From Epiperipatus broadwayi (Eukaryota > Onychophora > Udeonychophora > Euonychophora > Peripatidae), in assembly GCA_028023455.1 (NCBI GenBank), contig JAQFVV010012537.1:2170001-2234000 (forward strand): a stretch of 64,000 nt of DNA. Reading direction: 5' to 3'. The notes beneath the pieces were generated by a model. The model did not search any database. It was not told the DNA's origin and saw only the letters and a program-made list of their open reading frames with translations. This document shows positions 1-11,281 of this stretch, piece after piece. A program made the translations under genes and the position numbers. Every line of letters begins with the position of its first letter. The first letter of the stretch is position 1.

Positions 1-337
1 TTGGTGCAATATAAAAACATTAGAAAAGTTTAATTTATGAACGCTCCATAAAAAATATTATGGCAAGATCATAAAATCAATCAATATTTTTTTCCAATTT
101 GGATTTGATGCTATAGAGTCCACTATTATATAGTCACATCTTTATTGGATTAGACATGTAAACATTTCTTTGAAGAGTATTTTATAGTGAAGTCGAACAT
201 AGTTTTCATGGGAGAGATAGATCCCATTACATTATAAAGATCATCTCAAATACATTCCAAAGAAGGGCAATGTCAGCTGTTTCCATTGAGAAGATATGGC
301 AGAAAATAAAATATATCGAGGAGCTGCAGTTAGACAC

Positions 338-550
338 TTTATGCTGGGTTTGGGAAAAGATAAGGGGGATTTAAATATAAAGGTTATAGAGTTGACAAAG
401 ATTATGTTGTGGAAATGGAATAGAGCAAATTATGGGTAAATTTAGAGTGGGGAATGTAAAATAAAGTGGCTAACAGGTTTATCTGGGCATAATTGCTGAG
501 ATATTCTTGACTTCGTTTAAGGAGAAGCCATAATACATCACATCACATCA
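338..550 (+). mobile_element. 3' end of a CR1-type LINE (family A, copy A1)
   Basis: This is a severely 5'-truncated LINE that keeps only the last codons of ORF2, the 3' UTR and a tail. Translation gives a piece beginning FMLGLGKDKG and ending LTKIMLWKW, which matches the C-terminal residues of the copies near 30.2 and 56.4 kb. The 3' UTR holds a hairpin (511-524, stem CTTC with GGAG) and ends in a CATCA-type pentanucleotide tail instead of poly(A). It is the only copy of this family on the + strand here. Identity as the same family is clear from the aligned 3' UTR; the exact 5' breakpoint is approximate. Confidence 0.8.
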
Positions 551-766
551 GGAAGCAATTCAGAAAATTAAAAGAAAATTATCCATAAAACAACACGTAA
601 ACAAAAATAAATAGACCAGTGTTCTGCTTGAATTCTATAATCATCTCAACATAATCATCTCAACATTCTCCTATTTTCTTTCTTTCTTTCTTTTTGGTAG
701 CTATAATAATTATATCAGTTTACAGTGACTTTTGTTATTAATTATTTTTTTAGTAATTGATTTTAT

Positions 767-938
767 AATAATAATGTGAAAGGCTAAAAACCTTTGAGAG
801 ATGCGCCTTAAAAATGTTTGCATGACATCCAATCAGATGTAATAATACATGCAGTCATTATTACATCTGATTGACTGTCACGGAAGCATTTTTAAGGCGC
901 ATCAGTCAAAGGTTTTTAGCCTTTCGCTTTATTATTAT
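767..938. mobile_element. Palindromic MITE (foldback element)
   Basis: Two arms of about 80 bp (767-846 and 857-938) are near-perfect inverted copies around a short centre (ACATGCAGTC). The outer edges read AATGTGAAAGGC and GCCTTTCGCTTT, bounded by ATTATTATT-type sequence. A second half-copy lies at 40245-40332, so this is a dispersed repeat. A short open frame over 849-1034 lies within and beyond it and I do not regard it as a gene. The superfamily is not determined because no clear target-site duplication could be separated from the ATT repeats. Confidence 0.75.
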
Positions 939-1233
939 ACCATCTGCTTGCGATTAATAAATTTAATATATTTAACTGACTTTGTGTTTATTAAGTTAAT
1001 ACAGTACTATAATTATAAATACATTTATTTTTAAATATTCAAGTCTAACTATATTATATTGTAATTAATAATACGCTGATGCGTTGCGGTGAAACTTTTT
1101 ATGTAATAATTTGTAGGCTTTTTTTTTTATATATATTCTAATTTACAGTCTTAGCGCTTTCAGAGCCTTTGTTGCTCCATATTCATAGTCTTTTCAGATT
1201 ATCAGTTATATGCAAATGTATGCAAATTGCCTC

Positions 1234-1485
1234 CTATATCATCCATTTTTTAAAAATGGCGAAACAAGTTTTTCTTCTGTTTATTGATTTGGCATCGCTA
1301 GTGATGAAACAAGCTTCCTTAACCTTCCTCTTAATGTCGTTTCTTTCCGTATATAAAATATCAGCCTTGGAGGGCTCAAATCTGTGGTTGAGCTCCTGCT
1401 GATGGCCAGCAAATACAGAGTTGCCTTCTTTTTTAGTTATTGCTCTTGTATATACGTATTTGTGCTGAGCCAATCTATTGCCCAC
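1234..1485 (-). pseudogene. Penelope-like element, GIY-YIG C-terminal fragment
   Basis: This 83-codon open frame resembles the C-terminal part of the GIY-YIG endonuclease of Penelope-like retroelements. An RLAQHK motif fits the conserved arginine/histidine helix. It is followed by AGHQQELNHRFEPSKADIL, which fits the usual H...H.FD...A.IL block, and by a YTERNDIKRKVKEA segment matching the E.....R...EA tail. The reverse transcriptase and the GIY-YIG half itself are missing or eroded. It differs in sequence from the Penelope pair at 38.3-40.2 kb, so it is probably a different family. Assignment rests on motif recall without a search. Confidence 0.5.
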
Positions 1486-1499
1486 TGTGGCACGAGTTC

Positions 1500-2067
1500 T
1501 CCATATTGTAATGCATATACCATTGAAAGAATATTTTATTCTTAGTTGTGCATTAATAAATAAATAGGTTTAATTTTTATGGCTGAATTTTTTTTTTTAA
1601 ATACAACAATAAAATCTCTCATTATTAGTATTTTGTAAATTAAAATGAACAATCTTTGATAGCTATTAATAGTATTTTATTATTATTTCTAATAAACACT
1701 CATTTATTTATTTTACTCCATGTATCTGGCAAAAATCCAGTGCAATTTTCAACATCTTAGCGACGAACTTACACATTAACGCTTTACCAACAACAACTCT
1801 TACTTCTGAAGATATCTTTTAACAGAGTGTTTTTTATTCAGCTCTCGCTAATTAAAAAAACATAAGTGCTACGAAAGCATATTCAGCTACAAATAAATAA
1901 AACAATTCGAGAGATTATTATTATTAAAAAGTACATATTTGAAATAAAATAGTAATGTTATATCGAAGAGTATATTGCCTGTCTTATATAAAATAGTTTC
2001 CTGATACAAAGTAGCGCATCTATTTGCCATATTAACAGGTCAGGTTCGAATTGAGGCTAAGTAAAGT
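1500..2067. other. AT-rich DNA without a recognised gene
   Basis: No feature was recognised. CpG is close to expectation here, unlike most of the window. A 33-codon minus-strand frame around 1730-1830 without an initiating Met upstream was seen but is too weak to call. Confidence 0.4.
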
Positions 2068-2376
2068 TCAATAAGACTTAATATTTTTTTTTGTAATTAA
2101 AGACTTGATTCTTATTTTTATTATTATTTTAGAAATGTGGTTATCACAATTCAGATCGAGTTCGTAGCTAGAGGTTAAATCAAATGTGAATTTGTAATCC
2201 TTGTAAGTAATGCTTTTTTCGCTCACTATTTCTCTAAGAGAAACTGTTGGAGAGACCTTCGTTTTGGAGTGGTCTAATTTAAGGTTATTTTCTTCTTCAT
2301 CATCATCAACCATTATCAATTCACTGCAGGATGAAGATCTCTCCAAGTTTAATCCATCTTCTCCGATCTCTAACAT
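2068..2376 (-). CDS. Unidentified acidic 102-codon reading frame
   Basis: I do not recognise this protein. The N-terminus is acidic and serine-rich (RSSSCSEL, then MVDDDEEE) and is followed by a Lys/Ser/Thr-rich segment. The last 20 or so residues are low-complexity Ile/Lys, which suggests the real coding part ends earlier or that the frame simply runs into AT-rich DNA. An in-frame stop lies 15 bases upstream of the ATG, so if real it starts here or is spliced. A possible acceptor (GTGTGCAG) lies just upstream. It sits in a CpG-normal island. The composition looks protein-like, whereas the overlapping + strand frame at 2210-2419 looks like its antisense shadow. It could equally be chance or an old element. 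Confidence 0.3.
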   Translation of the reverse strand: MLEIGEDGLNLERSSSCSELIMVDDDEEENNLKLDHSKTKVSPTVSLREIVSEKSITYKDYKFTFDLTSSYELDLNCDNHISKIIIKIRIKSLITKKNIKSY

Positions 2377-2419
2377 CTCTTCTCCACATCACCCCTGCAC
2401 ACTTTCTTATTTCATGTAA

Positions 2420-3960
2420 GATGAATGGATGTGAGATGAAGATTATTTTACTCACCTATATATTAACTTTTTGCAAATATAATTTTTAATAACTAACCAA
2501 ATGCATCTTTAGATGCTGGGAATTGCACTTATGGCGTAGTAAATCAGTTCTTCATCATTAGAAAATCTATATTATATATATTTTCCACAAATGTTCATAT
2601 GATAATTAATTGCATGTCATTATTTGCCTATTCGTAGTACTATATACCTTGGCGATAAATCATGCCTCTTCGATTCTTTTCTTTCTATCATCCTCTTATA
2701 TATTATATATCTTAAGCGATACTATGCTCTTATAAATAATATTCGGGAAAATGGCAGCTATGTAGAATTTTTTTTTTACTCCCCAATATTTAATTAATAT
2801 TTTCACCACATATACATGTTTCAAATATTATTTAAAATCAAATTTCTTAAAATAAAATAATTTACATTGTTAATTAATAAGGTTTAATGATATTCCTGAA
2901 GTTGATAAATTATTTTTAAAAAATCTATGTTTTTATTATTCGTGAAGCACTTGAAGAGGGTTAGAGACTTGATTGTTTTATCAGTAGCTCTAGGTGTCCG
3001 ACACAAGAATAAATTTAATAGGAAGCCGTGACAAAGAGAAACAACAAGAGGGTGTTGTAATTGCGCTAGTATTGTATGTTGTTTAGTATTATAAATTAAA
3101 GTTTACGATATTGGTTTAAAATTGAGATGCAAGAATAAAGTTTATTGAGAGGCGGTAAGCAATGTCAAATCACACTGTGGATGGTGATTAAGTATTCTTA
3201 CTCGATTCTTGTATTCTACTATCTAGTTCCTTTACCTGCCTTCAGGAGGATAACATAGCTTCATTATACCGTCTTAATTGCTGGATATACTTTCGGCAAG
3301 AGCACTAATTGTTAGGTTTGTCTTATTTAGAATAATATAGTACCTATTATAACTAGAGATAAAGCCATTATTATCTTCCCGACAATATGCCATTACAGTT
3401 TATTTATTGTGTGTTAAATAAAACATCTAGCAGTAACTACTCAATAATTTAAAACAACAACAACAACATAATTTAACATTATATATGTATGATCATAAAT
3501 AAAATTGAAATAGAATGATAAACATATATATTTTTCATGTAAAAGATGAAATTAAAATTGAAAATAATTCATTTATTTAAATTAAATTAAAAATTGCTTT
3601 GTATGGTTTAATGATATCACATGACACTATCACACGACTTCAGCTATTTATTGCTGTTTCAGCATCATCTTTTTTTCTTAACATTATGCTTCCTACTGCA
3701 AGGTTTAGTAACTAATATATGTCAGATGATAGCGTTTAGTAAACCCCTGTCCATGAGCTGTGAAAAAAATGGTTTAATATTAGAAAGAGACTGTTTGGAC
3801 TGAACTACAACCTGCCATTTCTGGTACTCAAATATCACATATAATTTAGTGCAATGTCATTGCTTTTAGCTGCCCCTAGATTAGTGTTAATTAGAAAGTA
3901 TAGGCAATCTACCAATCATCAAAGTTATAACTTATGCTTTTCAATTAAATATGTAAATTT
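2420..3960. other. AT-rich DNA without a recognised gene
   Basis: No coding or repeat structure was recognised. CpG frequency is near normal up to about 3.4 kb and then falls sharply. Confidence 0.4.
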
Positions 3961-4256
3961 TATATCTAACTGAATAGGAAGTAACGGAAACTTCCAATGA
4001 GTTATATCATGTTTCCAATTCTATCACAACTATCCAATCCCAGAAATCAGACCAACCTCTCACACCATAGATATATTAGAAATATACACAGAGCAACTTC
4101 TTACACCATAGACACATTAGAAATGTACTCAAAGTGTTTCTAATATACCTATGGTGTGAGAGGTGGTTCTCATTTTTGGGCTGATGGATGGTTGTGATAA
4201 GATTGCAAATGTGATATAACTTATTGGAAGCTTCAGTTATTTCCTGTTCAGTTATA
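3961..4256. mobile_element. Palindromic foldback element
   Basis: A left arm beginning AACTGAATAGGAAGTAAC is matched in inverted orientation by a right arm ending ATTTCCTGTTCAGTTA. The arms share a block around CCTCTCACACCATAG. The centre holds a second, partial copy of that block (CACCATAGACACATTAG), so the structure is an imperfect palindrome with an internal duplication. No coding capacity is seen. Confidence 0.7.
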
Positions 4257-4291
4257 TATATTTATTATTTACAAATATATATATCTATAAT

Positions 4292-4776
4292 ATTATTTAT
4301 TTATGCCCTCTATAGAAATGTATTGAAAGTTATAAGGCTACATTTGATTAAAAATCTATTAAAACCTCTTGCAGGTTTCTGTCAATCAAATCTGACTTCT
4401 TCAGCTGCATGGGAAATCACTTGACATCACATCAAAGATAATAATTCGATGTCTATTTAAATAGACTCACAGTGCACAGTTTGATATCAAAGTTTGAATT
4501 TTAACACGAATTTAATTAAAACTTCATTTGTATTATCTTAATGCTAATTACTATTAATACTTATATTTAAATTTTATTAGCAAATTGGACAATTCAAGTT
4601 TATTTAATTGCGATGCTTAATGCGATCTCAACAGATTTCCCATGTAACTGATGAAATCAGGTTTGATTGACAGAAATGCATCCTGTAAAGGTTTAGTTGA
4701 TTTTTTTCATTAAATATTGCCATATATAAGATTGTAAGTTTCTACAACTTTCTATAGAAAATGTAAATAAATAACA
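4292..4776. mobile_element. Long inverted-repeat element
   Basis: The left arm (about 4292-4425) and the right arm (about 4620-4776) are inverted copies sharing TTTCTGTCAATCAAA, CATGGGAAATC and CTATAGAAA blocks. The roughly 200-bp centre is AT-rich. It lies immediately next to the preceding palindrome. It is probably a non-autonomous DNA element; the superfamily is unknown. Confidence 0.65.
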
Positions 4777-4964
4777 TTACTAGATTACAATTTTTTTTGG
4801 TATTTAATTAATTAATATATATGTGCATATATTTATTCTAAATAAGGTTGCAAAAAACATTTGCTATTAATTAAAATAATTGTCATTGCAGTTATATGTT
4901 TATATTATAAATGAGTGTGGGTTGACTGCTCACTTACACACACAGGCAAGTGAGGTAAGTTTAC

Positions 4965-5046
4965 AGACTTTCAAGAAAACCCAATCTTATCCAATCAAAA
5001 ACTTGGTGGTTTCTGATTGGGACCTAGTTGGCTTTTCTTGAAGGCA
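4965..5046. repeat. Short imperfect hairpin
   Basis: CTTTCAAGAAAA on the left pairs with TTTTCTTGAAGG on the right, and inner ATCCAATCA-like sequence pairs with TGATTGGGA. This is the third inverted structure within about 1.1 kb. Confidence 0.5.
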
Positions 5047-5059
5047 AAATGAATGCACG

Positions 5060-8000
5060 CATTTTCTTGTTTATATTATTGAAGATAAAACTAGTTATAA
5101 CTCTCATTCTTAGATGATATAAACTTATTATCTAAGATGGCAGTTCACAAATAAAAACAATGGATTCTACTGGAATTAGATCCATTACTGACTATTTTCT
5201 ACTTATCCAATCATAATTGTATGTTATTTAAGTTAATAATAATTGAAAGAATGATCAAATATTTAATAAAATATTGTCAGGTTATGTAAAATTAAAATAT
5301 AAAGAAAGAATTGCTTTGAAACTTGATGTTTACTATAAACATATAAATGTTTAAAATTAAACTGTAGTGAAAATTGTTAGAGTGAAAATAACACTTTGTA
5401 AAGATTGATTGTAAATCAGATACAGTATCCAGATTAATTAATGAACAAAAATGCAGATAATTTTTAAAAAATGTCTATGGATTGTTTTTGAATGATTTAA
5501 ACATCATTTAAAAAATGCCTTGAAAGATTTTATGGTAGAATTGGAAATTCTGTCCCACAACTGAAATTACTATAAGAAATCAGTCAGATATATATGATAT
5601 ATTTTGTCTTAATACAAAGTTGGAGAACAAAAGCCATTAAATAAAACAATGGTAATAATTAATATTTCTAATTTTTCAGAAATATTTCATTGAATTTAAG
5701 CTAGAACTTTAAATATATTAAAGATCTTAAAAGATGATTCTGTTTCAAGAACGAAAGGGCTTGAAAGATGGTTCATATTTGAATAACATAAATATTAAAA
5801 CTATATTAATTTATTGCAAATAGTAATGTAAATATCAGCCCTTCAATAATACATTTACTACTGAAACAAGGTGCTATATACAAAAACTAAAAAGTAAGGC
5901 ATTCAGAATATAAGGAATTTGGCTCAGTGTAATAAAAGGATTAATTATGATTTTTGATACAATATTACAACACAAACAAAAATATTGCTAATTACTCATT
6001 AGCTTCCAAGAACAATTATCTTATTCTTGTCTTAAGATTATCTATATAAAGCTGAGTAATTAATAGACACTGGATAGTATATTATACCCATATTCTCAGA
6101 CTAGTTCTTCATTTTATTTTCTATTAATGGAAGACTTTATTATTTTAAGTAGAAATTAATGCACTCATGCATCAAAGACCCTCTTTTTACTTTTTTATAT
6201 TATTCAAACTGACAAACAGAAATTTAAAAAACTTTAAGGTTTCTACACTCAGTTAGTGCACTTGCATAGCTATATTGATCTGAGACAATTTAGCAATCTT
6301 AGCTTTGTACTTTCTAAAGATATTTTCCATTTCTTGAATTGGAAGAGTAATATCAACAACAACACCAAATGACTTTTTCAGTATTTTCATATGCTCCCAG
6401 TCCAGTTTCTTCATCCTATTCTAGAGCCATCTGCTCTAAACTTAAGTAATAAATAGACACATGATAGAAAAGTTTTTTAGCATCCACATGAGACTAATTC
6501 TGGTTTTCTTTCATCAGTAAGGACTAGGATTTAAAGCTGAAACTAATACTTGAATACTATAAAAAATAAAAGATCTGGATCTATAAATGCAATGATTTTA
6601 AGATTTCAATAGTTATGTTATTATTAATGAAGGCAATAATCAATATTGGTCTGGGGTTATCATGGGAAGTAATAATATTAGATGAACAGTAAAACTGATA
6701 ATTGTAAATTCCTTATTCAAATTATTAATATGGATTAATGAAATTAACCACACATTTAAATTTGAATGGAGACTTTGCTAAGCATTCCATCCAAATTTAA
6801 TGTCTTAAATAGAAATATATTTCTGTGTTTGATGTAAGGGATTTAATAAAAGTGTTCTTTCTTATGTTCTTATGGTTGGGCTTGATATTTGCCAGAAAGA
6901 AATGGATCCTAAGAGAATATGAAAAGACTGCATATAAGATGAATGAGTGAGCTAAAAATTTGCTGAAGTGATATGGAGAGAAAAGGCAGACTAGATGTAT
7001 TGCAATATGCTGAGACAGAAGTACACTTTATATTAGGTCAGTAATGAATAAAAATAATAATATTTAAAATAAAAATAGAAAAAAGTGAGTCAAGATTTCA
7101 ATAGACCCAATGAAAAGGAGACTGGTTCTTTCTACAAGTTTTCTGCAATACTATCTTAAATCAATGGAGGTGTTATGTAAATGATGTAGTTTAGGTATTT
7201 ATGACAGAAATTTTAAGGAGCTGGCATATTTGAATCATGAATATGGAAGTCCATTTTATATCTTTATAGATTATCTTCAGTCCCTGCCATCCCAAAATCT
7301 TGAAAACTTATAGGTATTCTTACAATTCAAATATTTATTTCCATATGTAGAATCATTTCAAATATTTCAGTAGCATTTTCCCTCAATTTAAAACAAAATG
7401 CATTAATACATCATGAATTACAGTAATAGGCACATTTCACACTGCAACTCATGATCTATATACAATAGCACCTTAAAATATCTGTGGTGAATTACTAAAT
7501 TATTTGCTAAATAATACATGCATTGATTCAGAGCTGGCATTACAGGCAGCTGGGAGAAAAAACAGGCCACACAATTTAAAAAGGTAAAAACTGTAACAGA
7601 AAGAATAAGCAGATTAATATTATTCTTAAAACAATAATGATGTAGGATTAAAAAGAAAATTGAAACTTTTATAACATCATAATAAAAATGTATTGAAGTG
7701 ATTAAGTAAAAATGACGTTTTCTAATAGTAATTCTCACTTCTTAATTAAAATATGGAATACTGATAAAAAGAAATTGATCTGTCCAAACGTTGCTAAACT
7801 CTCTGCTTGAGGAGATATAAAGTAACCCAGGAGAAGCCAATGTTTTATAGTCCATGGTTCAATTTTTTAAATTCATGTGTCCAGTTGCACTAAATAACCC
7901 TTGTTGCTACTAATAATTTTTTATATAAAATATTGTTACTACAGATACATAACATTTAGCTTTTTTATATAATATAATATTGTATTACAGAAAAAAATGA

Positions 8001-8582
8001 AACCTTAATCATTTTAATGAGACTTTCTCTGTCTGTTTCCTCTCACAGACTTTTAATGTTTGGAGTTAAGTTTGTGAATGAAATGGCTAGAGCTTTTTAA
8101 ATATAAAAAAATCACATAACCTTGATTCGATTTTTTATCATTTTTATGAGTGAAAATAGTTTTCATAAAGAACAAAACTATAAGGCATACAAAAAATGAA
8201 CAAAGCAAAATTCACCAATATAAGAATCATTATAAAAATAGCAATTGCAAAGTGAAAGTTAAAAAGCATTATTGATTCATACTAAATAACCCAAGATTAG
8301 ATAGATGTCAAACATTTGTTTACAGAATCCATAATTAATAATGCAAAATATCATTCATTGAAAACAATCAACATTTAAACAATATCAATAACAATCAACA
8401 TTTTTAATCTGTTGTCAAGGCAACCTCCTTACAATAATAAAATGGAAATGTAACAATATTTATAAATTTAATCCAAAAAAGTATTTTTTGGCAAATATTT
8501 TTTTGCCCTCCTCAATGTATATGTAATAAATTTTAATCTTTTAATTTACAATACATCCATAGCAAAATATAAATTTATATAT
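5060..8582. other. CpG-free AT-rich intergenic or intronic DNA
   Basis: Apart from the small frame at 6253-6414, no gene or repeat was recognised. No CpG dinucleotide was seen between about 5757 and 7712. The 106-codon minus-strand frame at 7418-7738 is Phe/Ile/Leu/Tyr-rich and looks like chance openness of AT-rich DNA. Confidence 0.5.
6253..6414 (-). CDS. Unidentified 53-codon frame with normal protein composition
   Basis: This is a short frame from ATG to TAA with unusually balanced residues for such AT-rich DNA. It contains MKKLDWEHMKILKK, a hydrophobic GVVVDITLPI stretch and an amphipathic ENIFRKYKAKIAKLSQ segment. A stop lies three codons upstream of the Met. It may be an exon fragment or a decayed element ORF. 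I recognise no family. Confidence 0.2.
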   Translation of the reverse strand: MKKLDWEHMKILKKSFGVVVDITLPIQEMENIFRKYKAKIAKLSQINIAMQVH

Positions 8583-10055
8583 TGTAACAGGATGGGATAA
8601 AACCCTATTCTAAAGAAGGGAATTTCATATTCATGCATTTGCATGTAGTTTTATTATTAATTGTCCATATTTTATATTTGATTTTTTAAAATGTTTTCTT
8701 CAAATAGTTAAACAAAGAGTTAAAATAGGCATGAAGGTGTGTCTGTTCATTTATTTTGTTAAAGTATGTGTGTATGTATATTGTTGTATAGGCAAGTGAA
8801 TGAAAGAAATCGTTTAAAAGAAACATAATATACATGTTATTTCCATGATGAAATTCATTGCATTTCAATTTTAATAAAATATATATTTTTAATGAAAATA
8901 TAAAAAAAGAGAGAGAGAAAACTATACAGATTGTTATCTGTGGAATACCTTTTAAATGAAGACATTACTTTAAGTTATTTTCAAAAAAGTAACTTAAAGG
9001 TATTGACTGGAATTTTTGGTTAGGACAAAAGATGAAAAGGTGCTAAAAGTGTTGCTTTTGCTTTAAAGAGAAGCCGGACTCATGCTTAGATACAAAAAAA
9101 AAAAGCAACTGAAATTCTTGGAATTGGAACTTTCTAGAATATAAAAAAATAAAAACTATAAAAGGGAGGGGGGAGGTTTGTGATATATTTTTTAATAAAA
9201 ATTTGCAGGTAAAAGTACTATTATCTACTTCCATCTGTTTGTGTTATTAATTTCCTATGTTATAGATTTTGAAAACCTATTGGAATCAGCATATATATTT
9301 CCCAGCTATGAACAGGCAAAGATAAAAGCTTAAAATGTCCTGGGCTTTTGACCCTGGTCCCATGAAGATATGTAAGTTGCTATTTTATTAAATTACCATT
9401 TGAACCTGAAGGAATTTGCTCCTGAACATCTGTATTAAAGTTAATATCCAAAATAATAGAGATTCAAGAAACCAAGCAGAACAACACATCCATGATGAAA
9501 AAGTTTAATGACCATAGCATTGAATGAAATCATTTTCACTATCAATATGAATCCATTATTTTCCCTGGGGAATTCCAGATAATATGTATGCTTTATTATA
9601 TATATTTTTCCATTACACATTAGTCCACATTTTCTGTTGATGTTTAAAGACTTTTATATGTTGATATTATGATTAGCTCTCTCCACTGTTCCAATTATAT
9701 TTCATATCTGGATGGGTTGGACATTATTTTCTCTCTTTGTTATTTGATTTGCTTATCTGTACAGTGTATGTGTAAGCTTGGGTTTTATAAAAATATTTGA
9801 GCATAAATAATATTTCTTTTTTTATTATTATTTATTTGTTATATTAAATATTAAATTTAAATGAAATATTCATGTTGTTTCTTTATTTTGAATTTCATGT
9901 AGGTAGCCAAGAAAAGAAATATATGCATATGTCATAATTATTTAGTTAAATTAATTGAATACCTGATAATTGCTATTCCCTGTATGTTTTTTATGAGTGA
10001 ACTAGCCAGTGACTAGGCTTTCTAAGTATCCCCTATCATTCTTCCATCTCTTCCA
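8583..10055 (+). repeat. Left 1.5-kb direct repeat (putative 5' LTR)
   Basis: It matches 12125-13629 along its length, with scattered substitutions and small indels. Conserved blocks include CATATTCATGCATTTGCAT, the ACTATAAAAG box, CCTATTGGAATCAGCATATA and GATTCAAGAAACCAAGCAGA. The right edge was set where similarity fades after CTTCCATCT. Confidence 0.7.
9155..9170 (+). promoter_or_regulatory. TATA box in the left repeat
   Basis: AACTATAAAAGGGAGG is followed by a G-rich run. The same element is kept in the right repeat near 12719-12735 (ACTATAAAAAGGGGG). Position inside a long terminal-type repeat fits an LTR promoter. This is inferred from the motif only. Confidence 0.4.
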
Positions 10056-10140
10056 GTGTACTTCTTATGTAAATAAGATTGGTGCTTGGAGTCAGCAATT
10101 GACATCCATAAATATGCTGGACAAGGAAGATGATTAAATA

Positions 10141-10380
10141 TTATGAAGTGTTTTTAGAGAAATATAGAAATATCGCAATAAAGAAATATATTGCATTCTC
10201 TCATATATTAAGTTAGTTATATTGCCATAAGTAAAAGGGCTTATTTCAGTTTCAATGAAATATTATTACTATTATGTAGAGTTTTAGATAAGTGTCGAAT
10301 TATTGCAATAAAGAGATATATTGTGACTTCATGTATGTTAAAATAGCTATATAGCTATGAGTAAAAACCCAATTTCATTA
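10141..10380 (+). repeat. Degenerate tandem duplication (unit about 120 bp)
   Basis: Two successive units share GCAATAAAGAAATATATTG / GCAATAAAGAGATATATTG, then a CATRTATKTTAA block, and then GAGTAAAA / AAGTAAAA. It lies just inside the putative LTR element. Confidence 0.5.
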
Positions 10381-10607
10381 TTATGGCCTCCCAACTTAGG
10401 GGCTTTTGAAAAGTAGAAAATATAGGGGACAGAATATAAGGATCAAATAATAGTAAAAGAGGTAAAGAGAGAATATTAGTGAAATTTTATGATTTTTTTT
10501 TTTTTGTTTTAAGAAAGTGAAATAGGAAGATATAAAATAGAATGGATTATATAGAAAAATTTATATATATAACACAGTATTTTGTGGGCTGGTGAGTTAA
10601 GCTTAAC

Positions 10608-11281
10608 ATGTTTGATTTTAGAAATAGTGATATATTTAAAAGAAGTAGCACTAGGATAAAACAGGAAGTAAATGAGAATGAGATCACAGAAGAAAATGGA
10701 TCAACAGAAGAAATAAATGGAAGGAGAATCGAGCATGATGGAGGTTATTACAAAAAAGTTAGAAAGCTTAGAACTCAGATTTCAGGAATTTGAAGATAAG
10801 TTTGTAAAGAGATTTCAGGAACTAGAACAGAAAGTAGAAATAAAAAAAGAGAGTAGTCAAGGAGAAAAGAGAGATAGCAAGGGGGATGACAAAAGAAAGC
10901 AGGGGTAAAGATGAAGATAAGTCAAGCAAAAAGGAAATAGAAAAAAACCAGAATGAGGACAAAGAGAAAAGAGATCAGAGAAGTAATGTAAAGATAGCAG
11001 AATGGCAGGAAGCTATGACAAAATATGTATTGGTGCAGGTTAATGTCAATCAATTTTTAAAAATTCAGCTATTCACCAATCAACTGGGAGAAGATCTAGT
11101 AGAGTATTTAACAAGCTTGTGGAGGTATGTCAGCATCAATCCAATGTCTGAAGCAAGAGAAATAGCCATAATAAGCAAATTGGTGGTAAGAGAAATTACC
11201 ATACATTTCAATGGAGATGATTGGGGTCTGAATCGGAAAAAAAAGAACCATAAAAATGAAAACAAAACAGTGCTGAAATAG
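10608..11281 (+). pseudogene. Gag-like coiled-coil frame, broken by two frameshifts
   Basis: Three overlapping frames (10608-10793, 10717-10908 and 10886-11281) look like one ancestral frame shifted near 10.72 and 10.89 kb. The first part is Glu/Asn/Thr-rich. The middle is a heptad-like coiled coil (KLESLELRFQEFEDKFVKR). It is followed by a highly charged Lys/Glu/Asp linker and a folded-looking segment (EWQEAMTKYV, then LVEYLTSLWRYVSINP). This order (coiled coil, charged linker, helical domain) and its position between the long direct repeats suggest a Gag or ORF1 protein of a retroelement. There is no zinc knuckle. The family could not be assigned by reading, and a host gene remnant is not excluded. 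Confidence 0.4.

Noticed and set aside
849-1034. 61-codon + strand frame
   Set aside because: It starts in the right arm of the palindromic MITE and runs into AT-rich DNA.
7418-7738. 106-codon minus-strand frame
   Set aside because: Composition is dominated by Phe, Ile, Leu, Tyr and Asn, as expected from chance AT-rich DNA; no motif.
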